A DNA stretch of 64,000 nucleotides from Prolixibacteraceae bacterium (GTDB lineage: Bacteria > Bacteroidota > Bacteroidia > Bacteroidales > Prolixibacteraceae). A program made the position numbers and the translations under genes. Within the stretch, counting starts at the first letter, position 1. Each line of letters opens with the position of its first letter. The DNA is taken from contig JANXYV010000182.1 of the NCBI GenBank assembly GCA_025355875.1, positions 1-64,000 on the forward strand, given 5' to 3'. Shown here in pieces: positions 54,542 to 64,000 of this stretch. Below the pieces are notes generated by a model. That model did no database searches, was not told where the DNA came from, and worked only from the letters and a program-made list of their open reading frames with translations.

Positions 54542-55525
54542 CTATAATTCTTTCATCACCCAATTCATGATCCGTTCTTCCGGAATGTCGTTCATGCAGC
54601 GGAAATGCTTTTTTGGACATTCGTGGTAGCCAAGTTTGGCGCATGGCCGGCACGATAATCCTTTTACTTCCAGAATTTCTGAACCTTTGCCTGGCATATA
54701 GGGAAACATTCCCAGTTCAGGCGATGTATTTCCCCAGACCGACAATATCTTCTTTTTGAATGCGGCAGCGATGTGCATCAATCCGGTATCGTTCGAGATA
54801 ACCAGTTTCGCATTTTTTACCAGCGAAGCCGATTGGTTTATCCGCAGTTTCCCGGTAAAATCCAATACATTTCCGGTGTTCCAGGCTAGAATCTGTGCAG
54901 CTACAACTTGTTCGCCTTTTCCTCCAAGCAGCAGAAAAGGGATTTGAGTTTCTGAAATCAATTGTCGGTATTTTTCGGCAGGCAATTGTTTTGTCCAGTA
55001 GGTTCCGGCCAGAACAAGGGCCACATATCCATTTCTGAAATTTTCGGGTAATGCCGAAACAGCCATTTCATCTGCTTCAGGAATGAAATGGTCGAGTCCT
55101 TTACCGTCATTTACCACATTGAACCGGCGCACAGTTTCCAGATTTCGGTCGACGATATGTCCATCCGGCATGGCATTTATTTTCAGGCTGGTAAGCAGTA
55201 TCTTTCGGATATTGAGCTTGTTGAAGCTGTACGAATTTGCCTTGAGTTGAAGTTTGACACGCAAACTCCTCAAATTATTATGCAGGTCGATGATGAAATC
55301 AAAATTCTCGGTACGGAGACTTCGGATGGTATCCGACAATGAATCATCAAGCAAATGAATTTTATCGATATAGGGATTTGCCAGTAAAAGATCTGCATTT
55401 CTCCGCTTAGTCAGAAAATGAATTTCAGCCTCCGGAAATTGATTTTTCAGGCAGCGTACCACCGGCGAAGTGAGTACAATATCGCCAATGGAACTAAAAC
55501 GTATGATAAGGAATTTTTTCTTCAC
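54542..55525 (-). CDS. Glycosyltransferase family 9 (heptosyltransferase-like)
   Basis: The 327-residue protein matches GT9: MKKKFLIIRFSSIGDIVLTSPVVRCL, ISNDTGLMHIAAAF near residue 245 and the VWGNTSPELGMFPY segment. The C-terminus has a Cys-rich segment (CRPCAKLGYHECPKKHFRCM), seen in Bacteroidota relatives. GT9 enzymes add heptose to LPS core sugars at the inner membrane. It ends 60 bp from mevalonate kinase and follows atpC by 67 bp on the same strand, with a terminator between. Confidence 0.9.
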   Translation of the reverse strand: MKKKFLIIRFSSIGDIVLTSPVVRCLKNQFPEAEIHFLTKRRNADLLLANPYIDKIHLLDDSLSDTIRSLRTENFDFIIDLHNNLRSLRVKLQLKANSYSFNKLNIRKILLTSLKINAMPDGHIVDRNLETVRRFNVVNDGKGLDHFIPEADEMAVSALPENFRNGYVALVLAGTYWTKQLPAEKYRQLISETQIPFLLLGGKGEQVVAAQILAWNTGNVLDFTGKLRINQSASLVKNAKLVISNDTGLMHIAAAFKKKILSVWGNTSPELGMFPYMPGKGSEILEVKGLSCRPCAKLGYHECPKKHFRCMNDIPEERIMNWVMKEL

Positions 55526-55530
55526 AAAGC

Positions 55531-55560
55531 AAAAACCCTGAAGTGGATAGAACTTCAGGG
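55531..55560 (-). terminator. Terminator after atpC
   Basis: CCCTGAAG (55536-55543) pairs with CTTCAGGG (55553-55560). On the minus strand a T-run (TTTTTG) follows. Confidence 0.75.
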
Positions 55561-55592
55561 CTTAAATATAATCAGTTTATTGCCTCCGACAG

Positions 55593-55835
55593 CTATACCG
55601 ACTCGGCAAGTACAATTATTTTATTGTCTTTATTTTCAGCAACCCCGCCATCTACCTCAAAAGTAAGTTCATTTCCGCTTTCTTCAATGATTTTGATCGT
55701 TCCTTTTTCCAGACTTGAAATGATCGGTGCGTGGTGATTCAGGATTTCGAAAGCACCTTTGGTTCCAGGCAACTTTACCAGTTTGACCTGTCCGGAATAG
55801 ATACGTTTATCGGGAGTGATGATTTCGAGAAGCAT
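55593..55835 (-). CDS. atpC: ATP synthase F1 epsilon subunit, one-domain form
   Basis: The 80-residue protein matches only the N-terminal beta-sandwich of epsilon (MLLEIITPDKRIYSGQVKLVKLPGTKGAFEILNHHAPIISSLE). The C-terminal helical domain found in the roughly 135-residue E. coli protein, and able to inhibit the enzyme, is absent. This short form is normal in Bacteroidota. It lies 26 bp after atpD and ends at a terminator, so the two form a small operon apart from the rest of the ATP synthase genes. Confidence 0.92.
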   Translation of the reverse strand: MLLEIITPDKRIYSGQVKLVKLPGTKGAFEILNHHAPIISSLEKGTIKIIEESGNELTFEVDGGVAENKDNKIIVLAESV

Positions 55836-55861
55836 AGGTTAATGAGTTTGTATTTAATAAG

Positions 55862-57382
<1,521 letters not shown>

Positions 57383-57441
57383 CTAGTTGATAAGAAAATT
57401 ATTTTAAATGTACAGAATTTCACTTTAAACCTGAATCACAG

Positions 57442-57449
57442 CAAATATA
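57442..57449 (-). promoter_or_regulatory. -7 box of atpD-atpC
   Basis: The minus strand reads TATATTTG, 75 bp before the atpD ATG. No -33 box found. Confidence 0.4.
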
Positions 57450-57466
57450 ACTCGTTTCTCGTATTA

Positions 57467-58450
57467 TTAATGATCGCGATTCATGATCATTTCGGCCAAA
57501 TTAATCATTTCTGTTTTTGCTTCTGAGGGCAGTGCAATTTTTTTGCAGATTTGAATAGAAGTTTCATAGTACCTGCTGATCAATTCTTCAGTTATCATTT
57601 TTATATTCAATCTGTTGTAAATATTTTTGAAGGCGTTAATTTTTTCTGATTCGTCAAAATCCGTTCTGGTAATCCAGTCCTGAATTTGAGCTTTGGTTTG
57701 ATCATCGGCTAACTCAAGCGCTTTCAAAAGTAAAAATGTTTTTTTGTTCGATACAATATCACCGCCAATTCTTTTGCCAAATTTGATCTGGTCGGCAAAA
57801 ACATCAAGCAAATCGTCCTGAAGCTGAAAAGCAATTCCAAGATTCAATCCAAAATCGTATAATAAATTAGCGGCGTTGTTCGGGGCATTGCTTGCCATGG
57901 CTCCCAGTTTCAGGCTACAAGCCAACAGAACTGCTGTTTTCAGACGAATCATTTCCAGGTACTCCGAAATTGAAACATCCATTCTGCTTTCGAAATCCAT
58001 GTCCAGTTGCTGACCTTCGCAAACTTCGAGTGCTGTTTGCGAGAACAGATGAATCATCTCATTGCGTTCAGAAGAATTACATTTCAGTAAATAATGGTAG
58101 GCTAAAATGGACATGGCATCGCCAGAGAGAATGGCAATATTCGGGTTGTATTTTTTGTAGACCGACAATGCATTTCGCCTCATTTCCGCCTGATCCATGA
58201 TATCATCATGAAGAAGTGTGAAATTGTGAAAAACTTCGATGGCCAATGCAGCCGGAAATGCTTTTTCAATGGATTCGTCGAATAAATTGGTGGCCATTAA
58301 AACCATCACCGGACGAAGTCTTTTCCCGCCCATTTCCAATGCGTAGGCCATCGGCTCGTATAAGTTTTCAGGTTTGGTATGCTTTATCCGGTCAATCTCC
58401 CTGTCTATTTCAATGTTGACGAGAGATTGGATTTCATTTATTTTGTACAT
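57467..58450 (-). CDS. Polyprenyl diphosphate synthase
   Basis: The 327-residue protein matches trans-prenyl synthases: GGKRLRPV near residue 41, the first Asp-rich motif LHDDIMD (D82, D83, D86) and the second QLQDDLLDVF near 210. It condenses isopentenyl diphosphate with an allylic diphosphate. The product length cannot be read safely from the sequence. It would draw on the mevalonate kinase product of the window. It ends 99 bp before atpD on the same strand. Confidence 0.9.
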   Translation of the reverse strand: MYKINEIQSLVNIEIDREIDRIKHTKPENLYEPMAYALEMGGKRLRPVMVLMATNLFDESIEKAFPAALAIEVFHNFTLLHDDIMDQAEMRRNALSVYKKYNPNIAILSGDAMSILAYHYLLKCNSSERNEMIHLFSQTALEVCEGQQLDMDFESRMDVSISEYLEMIRLKTAVLLACSLKLGAMASNAPNNAANLLYDFGLNLGIAFQLQDDLLDVFADQIKFGKRIGGDIVSNKKTFLLLKALELADDQTKAQIQDWITRTDFDESEKINAFKNIYNRLNIKMITEELISRYYETSIQICKKIALPSEAKTEMINLAEMIMNRDH

Positions 58451-58524
58451 ATTCTCTTCGGGTTAGAAGGCTTAAAATTCCTGATCGGTCGACCCAGGTT
58501 CGAAATACCCATTAGCCGCCTCAT

Positions 58525-59277
58525 TCACAGTCGGTTATAAAGTAATCGGTCAAGCAATTCGTCCTTGAATTTTGGAGAAACAGGCAGTTGAGTTTTATCC
58601 AACATTTCGACCATGCCACCATCCGATTTTAGGTATCGGTTTACATTCTTTAAACTAATCAGATGTGAACGATGAATCCGGAAGAACCCATGCGAAACCA
58701 GGAGATGATCGAAATCGAGCAAAGTGCGGCTAATGAGCGTCGAAGTGCCGTTTCTAAAATAAATCCTTGAATAATTCCGTTCACCTTCACAGCGTACGAT
58801 ATCATTAATCTTAACAATCGAAAATCCGTTGATTTCGGGTAAGGCAATGGTTGCTTCACCGTTTTCGATGTGGTTCAGGTTCTTCTTCAGGACCTCAATC
58901 CGTTCGGTTTCCTTCAGAACTGGTATTTCATTGATTCGGCCAATGGTCAATCGGACATTTTCAATCAAAACAGGTTTTACAATGTAGTCGAACGCTGAAT
59001 ATTTGAAGGCAGTAATTGCATAATCGCTGTATGAAGTCGTAAAAACAACTTTGAAATTTACACCGGAAAGTTGTTCCAGAAGGCTAAATCCAGTTCCGTC
59101 AGGCATTTCGATATCCAGAAAGACCAGATCAGGATCAACTTCATTAATCAGTGCTAACCCAGAAGCTACAGAGTCTGCTTCCCCCAGAATTTCAATTTCC
59201 TTGAAATTCTGTTCAAGAATGCGTCTGAGTCCTCGCCGTGCTAGTTGATCGTCATCAATAATAACGGTATGATACAT
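58525..59277 (-). CDS. LytTR family response regulator
   Basis: The 250-residue protein has a receiver domain with the phosphorylated Asp in VFLDIEMPDG (D55) and a C-terminal LytTR DNA-binding domain (about 145-245, with EGERNYSRIYF and FFRIHRSHLISLKNVNRYL). It would bind DNA after phosphorylation. No histidine kinase gene is adjacent, so it is an orphan here; in Bacteroidota the partner is usually a 7TM or 5TM LytS-type kinase. Confidence 0.92.
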   Translation of the reverse strand: MYHTVIIDDDQLARRGLRRILEQNFKEIEILGEADSVASGLALINEVDPDLVFLDIEMPDGTGFSLLEQLSGVNFKVVFTTSYSDYAITAFKYSAFDYIVKPVLIENVRLTIGRINEIPVLKETERIEVLKKNLNHIENGEATIALPEINGFSIVKINDIVRCEGERNYSRIYFRNGTSTLISRTLLDFDHLLVSHGFFRIHRSHLISLKNVNRYLKSDGGMVEMLDKTQLPVSPKFKDELLDRLLYNRL

Positions 59278-59417
59278 CTGATTTTGGTTGTGGAAATAAA
59301 GCTTAAAAATAATACAATTGGTCGACTATTTTGGATTATTGTTCAGAAAATATTTTGAATGGCATAAAACTTTTGATATCTTTTACACAAAATGCTCATT
59401 CGTTTGTTTATTCTGAA

Positions 59418-59425
59418 TAATTTTG
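59418..59425 (+). promoter_or_regulatory. -7 box of tsaB
   Basis: TAATTTTG, 18 bp before the ATG of tsaB. No -33 box is clear. Confidence 0.4.
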
Positions 59426-59443
59426 CTTCATAACTGAAAAGAA

Positions 59444-60154
59444 ATGGCCGTGATTCTTATCATCGAAACCTCCACAGAGGTATGCAGTGTAGCTCTGGTA
59501 AATAATGGCCAGATTCTTGACCTTATCGAATCAAATGAAGGTCAGAACCATGCACGGCTTGTAACCGTTTTTGCTGAAACTCTTTTCAATAGAAATGAGG
59601 TCAGGCCTTCTGACCTGAGTGCTGTGGCGGTTAGTAAAGGACCTGGTTCATATACCGGTCTCCGGATTGGAGTTTCAACGGCCAAAGGTATTTGTTATGC
59701 AGGAAACATTCCCTTGATTTCTGTCGGAACCTTGGATGCCATGGCTGAACACGTTATTCTTAACCGGCAACTATATGGAATTCAGGAGGATGGATCAATC
59801 TTTTTTTGCCCAATGATCGACGCGCGGCGAATGGAAGTTTACTCCATGCTTTTTGACCAACAGGGTAAGCTTATCAAATCAGTGACGGCCAATATCATCG
59901 AAGAATCATTTTTAAGTAATGAACTGAAAGAGCATCAGGTCGTTTTCTTTGGAAACGGATCGCAAAAATGCAGGAAGGTAATTCATTCCCCAAACGCTGT
60001 TTTTGTGGAAAATATTGAAGCTTCGGCGAAATATATGGCCGGATTGGTCTGGGATGCATATATTCAACGCCGGTTTGAAGACCTGGCCTATTTCGAACCC
60101 TTCTATCTGAAAGATTTTGTAGCAACTGTATCGAAGAAAAATGTGCTCGGATGA
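59444..60154 (+). CDS. tsaB: tRNA threonylcarbamoyladenosine protein TsaB
   Basis: The 236-residue protein matches TsaB/YeaZ: ETSTEVCSVALV at the start, SKGPGSYTGLRIGVSTAKG near residue 65, and MIDARRMEVY near 125. It is the dimeric partner of TsaD in t6A synthesis on tRNA. It overlaps the next gene by 4 bases (ATGA), implying translational coupling. Confidence 0.93.
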   Translation: MAVILIIETSTEVCSVALVNNGQILDLIESNEGQNHARLVTVFAETLFNRNEVRPSDLSAVAVSKGPGSYTGLRIGVSTAKGICYAGNIPLISVGTLDAMAEHVILNRQLYGIQEDGSIFFCPMIDARRMEVYSMLFDQQGKLIKSVTANIIEESFLSNELKEHQVVFFGNGSQKCRKVIHSPNAVFVENIEASAKYMAGLVWDAYIQRRFEDLAYFEPFYLKDFVATVSKKNVLG

Positions 60155-60891
60155 AGATAAAATTGATGGTTTGTTTCTTGTTTGTTTTTACTTCAAGAAT
60201 GTATGCTCAGCCTATTGAGGAAATGGAATACATTCTCCGGTTCGGATTTATCAAAGGCGGAAAGGCTAATCTGGTAGCAGAAAGAGAAAAATTGAATAAG
60301 AAACAGACCATTCATTATCACATGAGAGGCCGTACTACCGGATTGGTTGATCACATATACGAAGTCAATGATGTGTTCGATACCTGGGTTGATCAGGATA
60401 CATACCTTCCCCTGAAGTCGGTTCGAACAGTAAAAGAGCAAAAGTACCGGTTCTATGACGAAGTAACCTATGACCACGTCAACGACTCCCTTTTTAGTTT
60501 AAAGTCGGGACGAAAGAAAGTTCCGGCGAACATTAACGATCTTATCAGCGTATTTTTCTATATCAGGCAAAATAAATCTTTTGATGCTTTCCTGGCCGGA
60601 GAAAAAGTTGAAATACCGGTTTTCCATGGCAGCGAGTTGTTTGTAATTCAGCTTAAATACCTTGGAATTGAAACGATTGACACAAAGATTGGAAGGAAGG
60701 AGTGTTACATTGTTTCGCCAATAGTCCCAAAGGGAGACCTTCTGAAGGGTTCCGATGGATTGAAGATCTACATTACCAAGGATGCGAACAGGTTACCGAT
60801 CTATGCCGAATTCGAATTGCTGATCGGCGCCCTTAAATGTGAACTTCAGTCGTATAAAATAAATGGAGTCAATCAAATGATCAGCCAATAA
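60151..60891 (+). CDS. DUF3108 family secreted protein
   Basis: The 246-residue protein begins with a signal peptide (to about residue 19, MYAQ). It matches DUF3108: RFGFIKGGKANLVAE, IYEVNDVFDTW near 66 and YITKDANRLPIYAEFEL near the C-terminus. Family function unknown, probably periplasmic. It overlaps tsaB by 4 bases and is followed by efp 101 bp downstream. Confidence 0.85.
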   Translation: MKIKLMVCFLFVFTSRMYAQPIEEMEYILRFGFIKGGKANLVAEREKLNKKQTIHYHMRGRTTGLVDHIYEVNDVFDTWVDQDTYLPLKSVRTVKEQKYRFYDEVTYDHVNDSLFSLKSGRKKVPANINDLISVFFYIRQNKSFDAFLAGEKVEIPVFHGSELFVIQLKYLGIETIDTKIGRKECYIVSPIVPKGDLLKGSDGLKIYITKDANRLPIYAEFELLIGALKCELQSYKINGVNQMISQ

Positions 60892-60952
60892 TAAGTTGAT
60901 TGTGAATAATTTGAAAAAAGCAGCGGAAATTTCTGATTCAGCAATATTTCTT

Positions 60953-60960
60953 TATTTTTG
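60953..60960 (+). promoter_or_regulatory. -7 box of efp
   Basis: TATTTTTG, 32 bp before the ATG. The -33 region is weak. Confidence 0.45.
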
Positions 60961-60992
60961 CACCCGATAAAAATTAATATAAATAAATCTTA

Positions 60993-61562
60993 ATGGCTAC
61001 TACAACAGATATTAAAAACGGATTAACCATCGAATACAACGAGCAGTTGTTTCAGATTGTGTCTTTCCAGCATGTCAAACCAGGTAAAGGCCCGGCTTTT
61101 GTCAGAACGAAGCTGAAAAACTTAAAAACAGGGCGGACGATCGAAAATACCTTCAGTTCAGGGGCAAAAATTACAATTGTTCGGATTGAGCGTCGGCCAT
61201 ATCAGTATTTGTATCAGGATGAAGCAGGATTTAATTTCATGCATGCTGAAACTTTCGAACAGGTAACCATCCTCGCTGATTTAGTTGATAATCCTGATTT
61301 GATGAAGGAAGGTCAAACTGTTGAAATCAATTACCATGTTGATTCCGAAACTCCGCTTACTGTTGAAATGCCTGCCTTTGTAGAGCTCATGGTTACTTCA
61401 ACTATAGCTGGTGAAAAAGGAAATACTGCGAGTTCAAATGCTTTAAAACCTGCAACGCTCGAAACCGGCGCAGAAATCATGGTTCCTATGTTTATCAACG
61501 AAGGCGATCTCCTTAAAATTGATACACGCGACCGTTCGTACGCCGAACGTGTCAAAAAATAA
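60993..61562 (+). CDS. efp: Elongation factor P
   Basis: The 189-residue protein matches EF-P: domain I with [15 protein letters not shown] (candidate modified Lys K32 at the loop tip), then the OB domains with [21 protein letters not shown] and the C-terminal [23 protein letters not shown]. It relieves ribosome stalling at polyproline. It has its own promoter box and a downstream terminator. Confidence 0.95.
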   Translation: MATTTDIKNGLTIEYNEQLFQIVSFQHVKPGKGPAFVRTKLKNLKTGRTIENTFSSGAKITIVRIERRPYQYLYQDEAGFNFMHAETFEQVTILADLVDNPDLMKEGQTVEINYHVDSETPLTVEMPAFVELMVTSTIAGEKGNTASSNALKPATLETGAEIMVPMFINEGDLLKIDTRDRSYAERVKK

Positions 61563-61585
61563 ATCTGGATTGAAAATCAAATTTG

Positions 61586-61615
61586 AAATGGTCTGCCACT
61601 TGCAAGCCATTTTTT
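61586..61615 (+). terminator. Terminator of efp
   Basis: AAATGG (61586-61591) pairs with CCATTT (61607-61612), followed by a T-run. It overlaps the last bases of the convergent O-antigen ligase-like gene. Confidence 0.65.
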
Positions 61616-63077
61616 ATTTCGGAGTGTCCGATGAACTTTCCGGCTGAATGACTTTTCTGGAATAAAGATCAGCCGCTACTATGATGGCGGTAAATCCCCA
61701 AAATGGCACTGATAGTTTATCTGTATCCAAAAAATTATTCATGGTTCCATGTACAAAATAGGTGACTAGTCCAAGCAAGGCGCTCATTACGATGGTTTTC
61801 ATCCGCTTGTCGGTGGTTCTGCTGTAGGTATGGACAGCCGTATAGATAACCACTGAAATTAATATCAGAAACGTAACAAGACCAAATATTCCTGATTCAG
61901 CCATTGGACCGAGGTATTCGCTGTGTGCATTGCCCCCGTCGGCTGAATTGGTACTGATTATCGTGCGATCGGCAGTAAGCTGATATCCGGCGTAATTGAA
62001 CATGTAAGTCCCTGGACCCCAGCCAAAGATTGGTTTATCTTCAAACATACGGATAGCACAACTCCAGCGGTTTATCCTTTCCAGATTTGACGCATCCGAC
62101 GAAATGTTTGTCATCGACGAAATATGCTCACTCAGGTTGGCTGAAGACTCGGTATTGTTTCGCTCCAGATACATCAATATTTGGGTTTGAAAAACAAGGA
62201 TAAGCGAAAGACTGACGCAAACAGCTATGAAAAGTGGCTTGAACTTCAATTTCAACCGCATAAAAACCCAAACCCCAAAAGCTACAATCAAACTTAACCA
62301 TGCCGCTCTTGCATAGGATAGGATGATTCCTGTCAGAAGGATTCCCAATACAATATGAACAAAGATTTTGACCTTCGGAGAATAGATTTTAGTGAATGAA
62401 AAACCAAACAAAAAAGGAAGATACATGGCAAGAGCAGCTCCGTAGGCCGTATGGTCGTTATAAAAAGGATTGGGCACAAAATTGGCGGCCTGCTTGTCCC
62501 AAAGACCATACCCCAGATGCCTGTGAATGGTATAGAAAATGACAATCATCAGAGGAAAGGTATACAGCCAGATGAATTTTTCGATGTTTTTTCCGGATTC
62601 AAAAAGTTTGGCGGTTAACAGGTAAAAACCAACAATAAACCACAGTCTCGAAAGCAGAAACTTGAATGAAACCAGGGGCATTGAGCTAGTACAACTTGTT
62701 ACAAACAACCAGAATATACTGAAGTATATGGCCATCGAAACCGGGTGAGTCATGATTTCACGGTCAAATTTTCCGCTGGCAATACTCTTCATGATGAAGA
62801 TAAGAAGAATCCCAAAAAGCAATGGCTCGGTTGGCAAGGACATGTCAAACGACAGTCCGGGCACAATTTCAGAAAGTTGAAGTGAAATTGGCGTGCAAAA
62901 TATAACCAAAAACAAAAGGGCGTCGAATGCATAGACAGCCAGCATTACGATGAAGAATATCAATGGCAATACATTGACGATCATCGACTTGTTCTTGACG
63001 AGAAAGAATGTGTTCAGCAGAATAAAAAATGCTGAAAAGAAATAGAAAAGAACAATTTTAATCCTGGCTTGGTACAC
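61614..63077 (-). CDS. O-antigen ligase-like (Wzy_C) membrane protein
   Basis: The 487-residue protein has about ten hydrophobic segments and a large loop (about 335-400) of the Wzy_C/O-antigen ligase class (WGPGTYMF, HSEYLGPMAESGIFGL). Such proteins join or polymerise O-antigen or exopolysaccharide at the periplasmic face of the inner membrane. It follows the Wzz-type gene by 3 bp, and both fit a polysaccharide locus continuing beyond the right edge. Confidence 0.85.
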   Translation of the reverse strand: MYQARIKIVLFYFFSAFFILLNTFFLVKNKSMIVNVLPLIFFIVMLAVYAFDALLFLVIFCTPISLQLSEIVPGLSFDMSLPTEPLLFGILLIFIMKSIASGKFDREIMTHPVSMAIYFSIFWLFVTSCTSSMPLVSFKFLLSRLWFIVGFYLLTAKLFESGKNIEKFIWLYTFPLMIVIFYTIHRHLGYGLWDKQAANFVPNPFYNDHTAYGAALAMYLPFLFGFSFTKIYSPKVKIFVHIVLGILLTGIILSYARAAWLSLIVAFGVWVFMRLKLKFKPLFIAVCVSLSLILVFQTQILMYLERNNTESSANLSEHISSMTNISSDASNLERINRWSCAIRMFEDKPIFGWGPGTYMFNYAGYQLTADRTIISTNSADGGNAHSEYLGPMAESGIFGLVTFLILISVVIYTAVHTYSRTTDKRMKTIVMSALLGLVTYFVHGTMNNFLDTDKLSVPFWGFTAIIVAADLYSRKVIQPESSSDTPK

Positions 63078-63080
63078 AGG

Positions 63081-64000
63081 TCAGTCTTTTTTTTTGTTTT
63101 CGAGAAACAGAATCACCAAAATTGCAGCAAAGAGCGCTGCTAAAGTGGATACAAAAACAATCAGCGAACGGACTGGATAAGCTTTTTTGTCGGAAGGAAC
63201 AGGATTTTGTATTCGTTGACCATAGATAATTTTCTTATTTGCTCCGCTAACAGCCTCATCATAAATCTTCTTAAGAGCTTCGAGTTGAGTCGTCATTATT
63301 AATTGTTTTTTTGCTAAAAGATCAAATTCCCCGCCATTTTCAGCCAGATTTTTCATCCACTGCTCAATTTTCCTGCCTTCAGGAGTGTTCTCTTTTTGCT
63401 TTACAAGGATGTCAACCATTCCCTTGGTAATCTCTTTTGACTGCAATTCATAATCAAGGATTTTATATTCCTTGCGCATAAAGTCCATTCGAGTTTTGAC
63501 AGAATCAATTTGATGGTTAATTAAATCGATTTCCTTTTTGGCAACATTTTTAGCTTCCACATATTTGATGCGGTGCATAGTCAAAATCTTTTGATCCAAA
63601 AAAGAAATAATGGAGTCGCACATTGCTGCTGCCCTTTTCGGGTCAGTATCCAATACCGATATCTCAACAGTTTCGTATTCCGTTTTCTTGAACGAAACAT
63701 TATCATTAAACTCACTCAAAATATAGGTGAGGTATAGCGGTTCGTTTTTACTTATTTTGTAAGCTGTACTCAGATCGAAGGCATCAATTACCCGCAGTTT
63801 AATATCCTGAGCGCTGATGATTTCGAGTAACTGTTCGGTTTCTGATTCATCGCTGAAAACATAAATGTTTTTACTGGGATATATTCGGGCTGTTGATTTG
63901 TATTTGGGCTTGATGAAAATGGAAGAGGAGAAGAAAGCTGAAAAAACAATGGCAAGGATGCCAACCACAATCAAATGTTTCTTCCATTTCCAGATTGTAT
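63081..64000 (-). CDS. Wzz-type polysaccharide chain-length protein, 5' end beyond the window
   Basis: The frame stays open through 64000: residues WKWKKH precede the hydrophobic stretch LIVVGILAIVFSAFF, so the true start is outside. It matches chain-length or tyrosine-kinase-associated Wzz proteins: N-terminal membrane helix, a long periplasmic part with coiled coil (about 115-215 from the visible end) and a C-terminal membrane helix before the basic tail ENKKKD. It would set polymer length with the O-antigen ligase-like gene downstream. Confidence 0.85.
   Translation of the reverse strand, partial: TIWKWKKHLIVVGILAIVFSAFFSSSIFIKPKYKSTARIYPSKNIYVFSDESETEQLLEIISAQDIKLRVIDAFDLSTAYKISKNEPLYLTYILSEFNDNVSFKKTEYETVEISVLDTDPKRAAAMCDSIISFLDQKILTMHRIKYVEAKNVAKKEIDLINHQIDSVKTRMDFMRKEYKILDYELQSKEITKGMVDILVKQKENTPEGRKIEQWMKNLAENGGEFDLLAKKQLIMTTQLEALKKIYDEAVSGANKKIIYGQRIQNPVPSDKKAYPVRSLIVFVSTLAALFAAILVILFLENKKKD

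Overview
The window comes from a Bacteroidota chromosome, probably class Bacteroidia (Marinilabiliales-like, though I cannot fix the family). Supporting signs are the fused LpxC/FabZ gene, a one-domain ATP synthase epsilon subunit next to atpD, many T9SS/gliding-type surface genes, mevalonate kinase, and recurrent TAnnTTTG promoter boxes just upstream of genes. I saw no rRNA, tRNA, CRISPR array or recognisable transposase.

Layout. 1-9.8 kb is a mixed accessory region: a FIST sensor with a short, probably truncated partner, an alpha/beta hydrolase, an M20 amidohydrolase, an NmrA-like oxidoreductase, an MBL-fold hydrolase, a cyclase-TPR protein, an HD protein and a YitT membrane protein. Small palindromic repeats sit in its gaps. 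9.9-15.4 kb holds a stand-alone TrpB2 preceded by what reads as a tryptophan attenuator (leader peptide with Trp-Asn-Trp followed by a terminator hairpin), a HigB/HigA toxin-antitoxin pair, a KUP potassium transporter, an MmcQ/YjbR protein and an S4 RNA-binding protein.

15.8-32.9 kb is the most unusual part: a co-directional surface-protein cluster. It encodes an 893-residue protein resembling phage tail fibres, a 2209-residue beta-rich Ig/PKD-repeat adhesin, two small secreted paralogues, a 476-residue protein with a type-B T9SS sorting domain, a PorP/SprF outer-membrane protein, a PorE-like TPR/PD40/OmpA protein and a GH16-like hydrolase. Only one of the five exported structural proteins carries a visible sorting domain, and the two small proteins share its N-terminal domain. 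This suggests a multi-subunit surface structure, which is inference.

33-40 kb encodes a TolC/DHA2/HlyD efflux pump and a GH2 glycosidase. 40-44.5 kb is a lipid A block (lpxA, lpxC-fabZ, lpxD) with an HD phosphohydrolase. 44.7-49.8 kb is the rimP-nusA-infB translation/transcription operon. 50-64 kb is mostly housekeeping: amtB, gcvH, tsaE, alanine dehydrogenase, mevalonate kinase, a heptosyltransferase-like GT9, atpC, atpD, a polyprenyl synthase, a LytTR regulator, tsaB, a DUF3108 protein and efp. It ends with an O-antigen-ligase-like protein and a Wzz-type chain-length protein that runs off the right edge.
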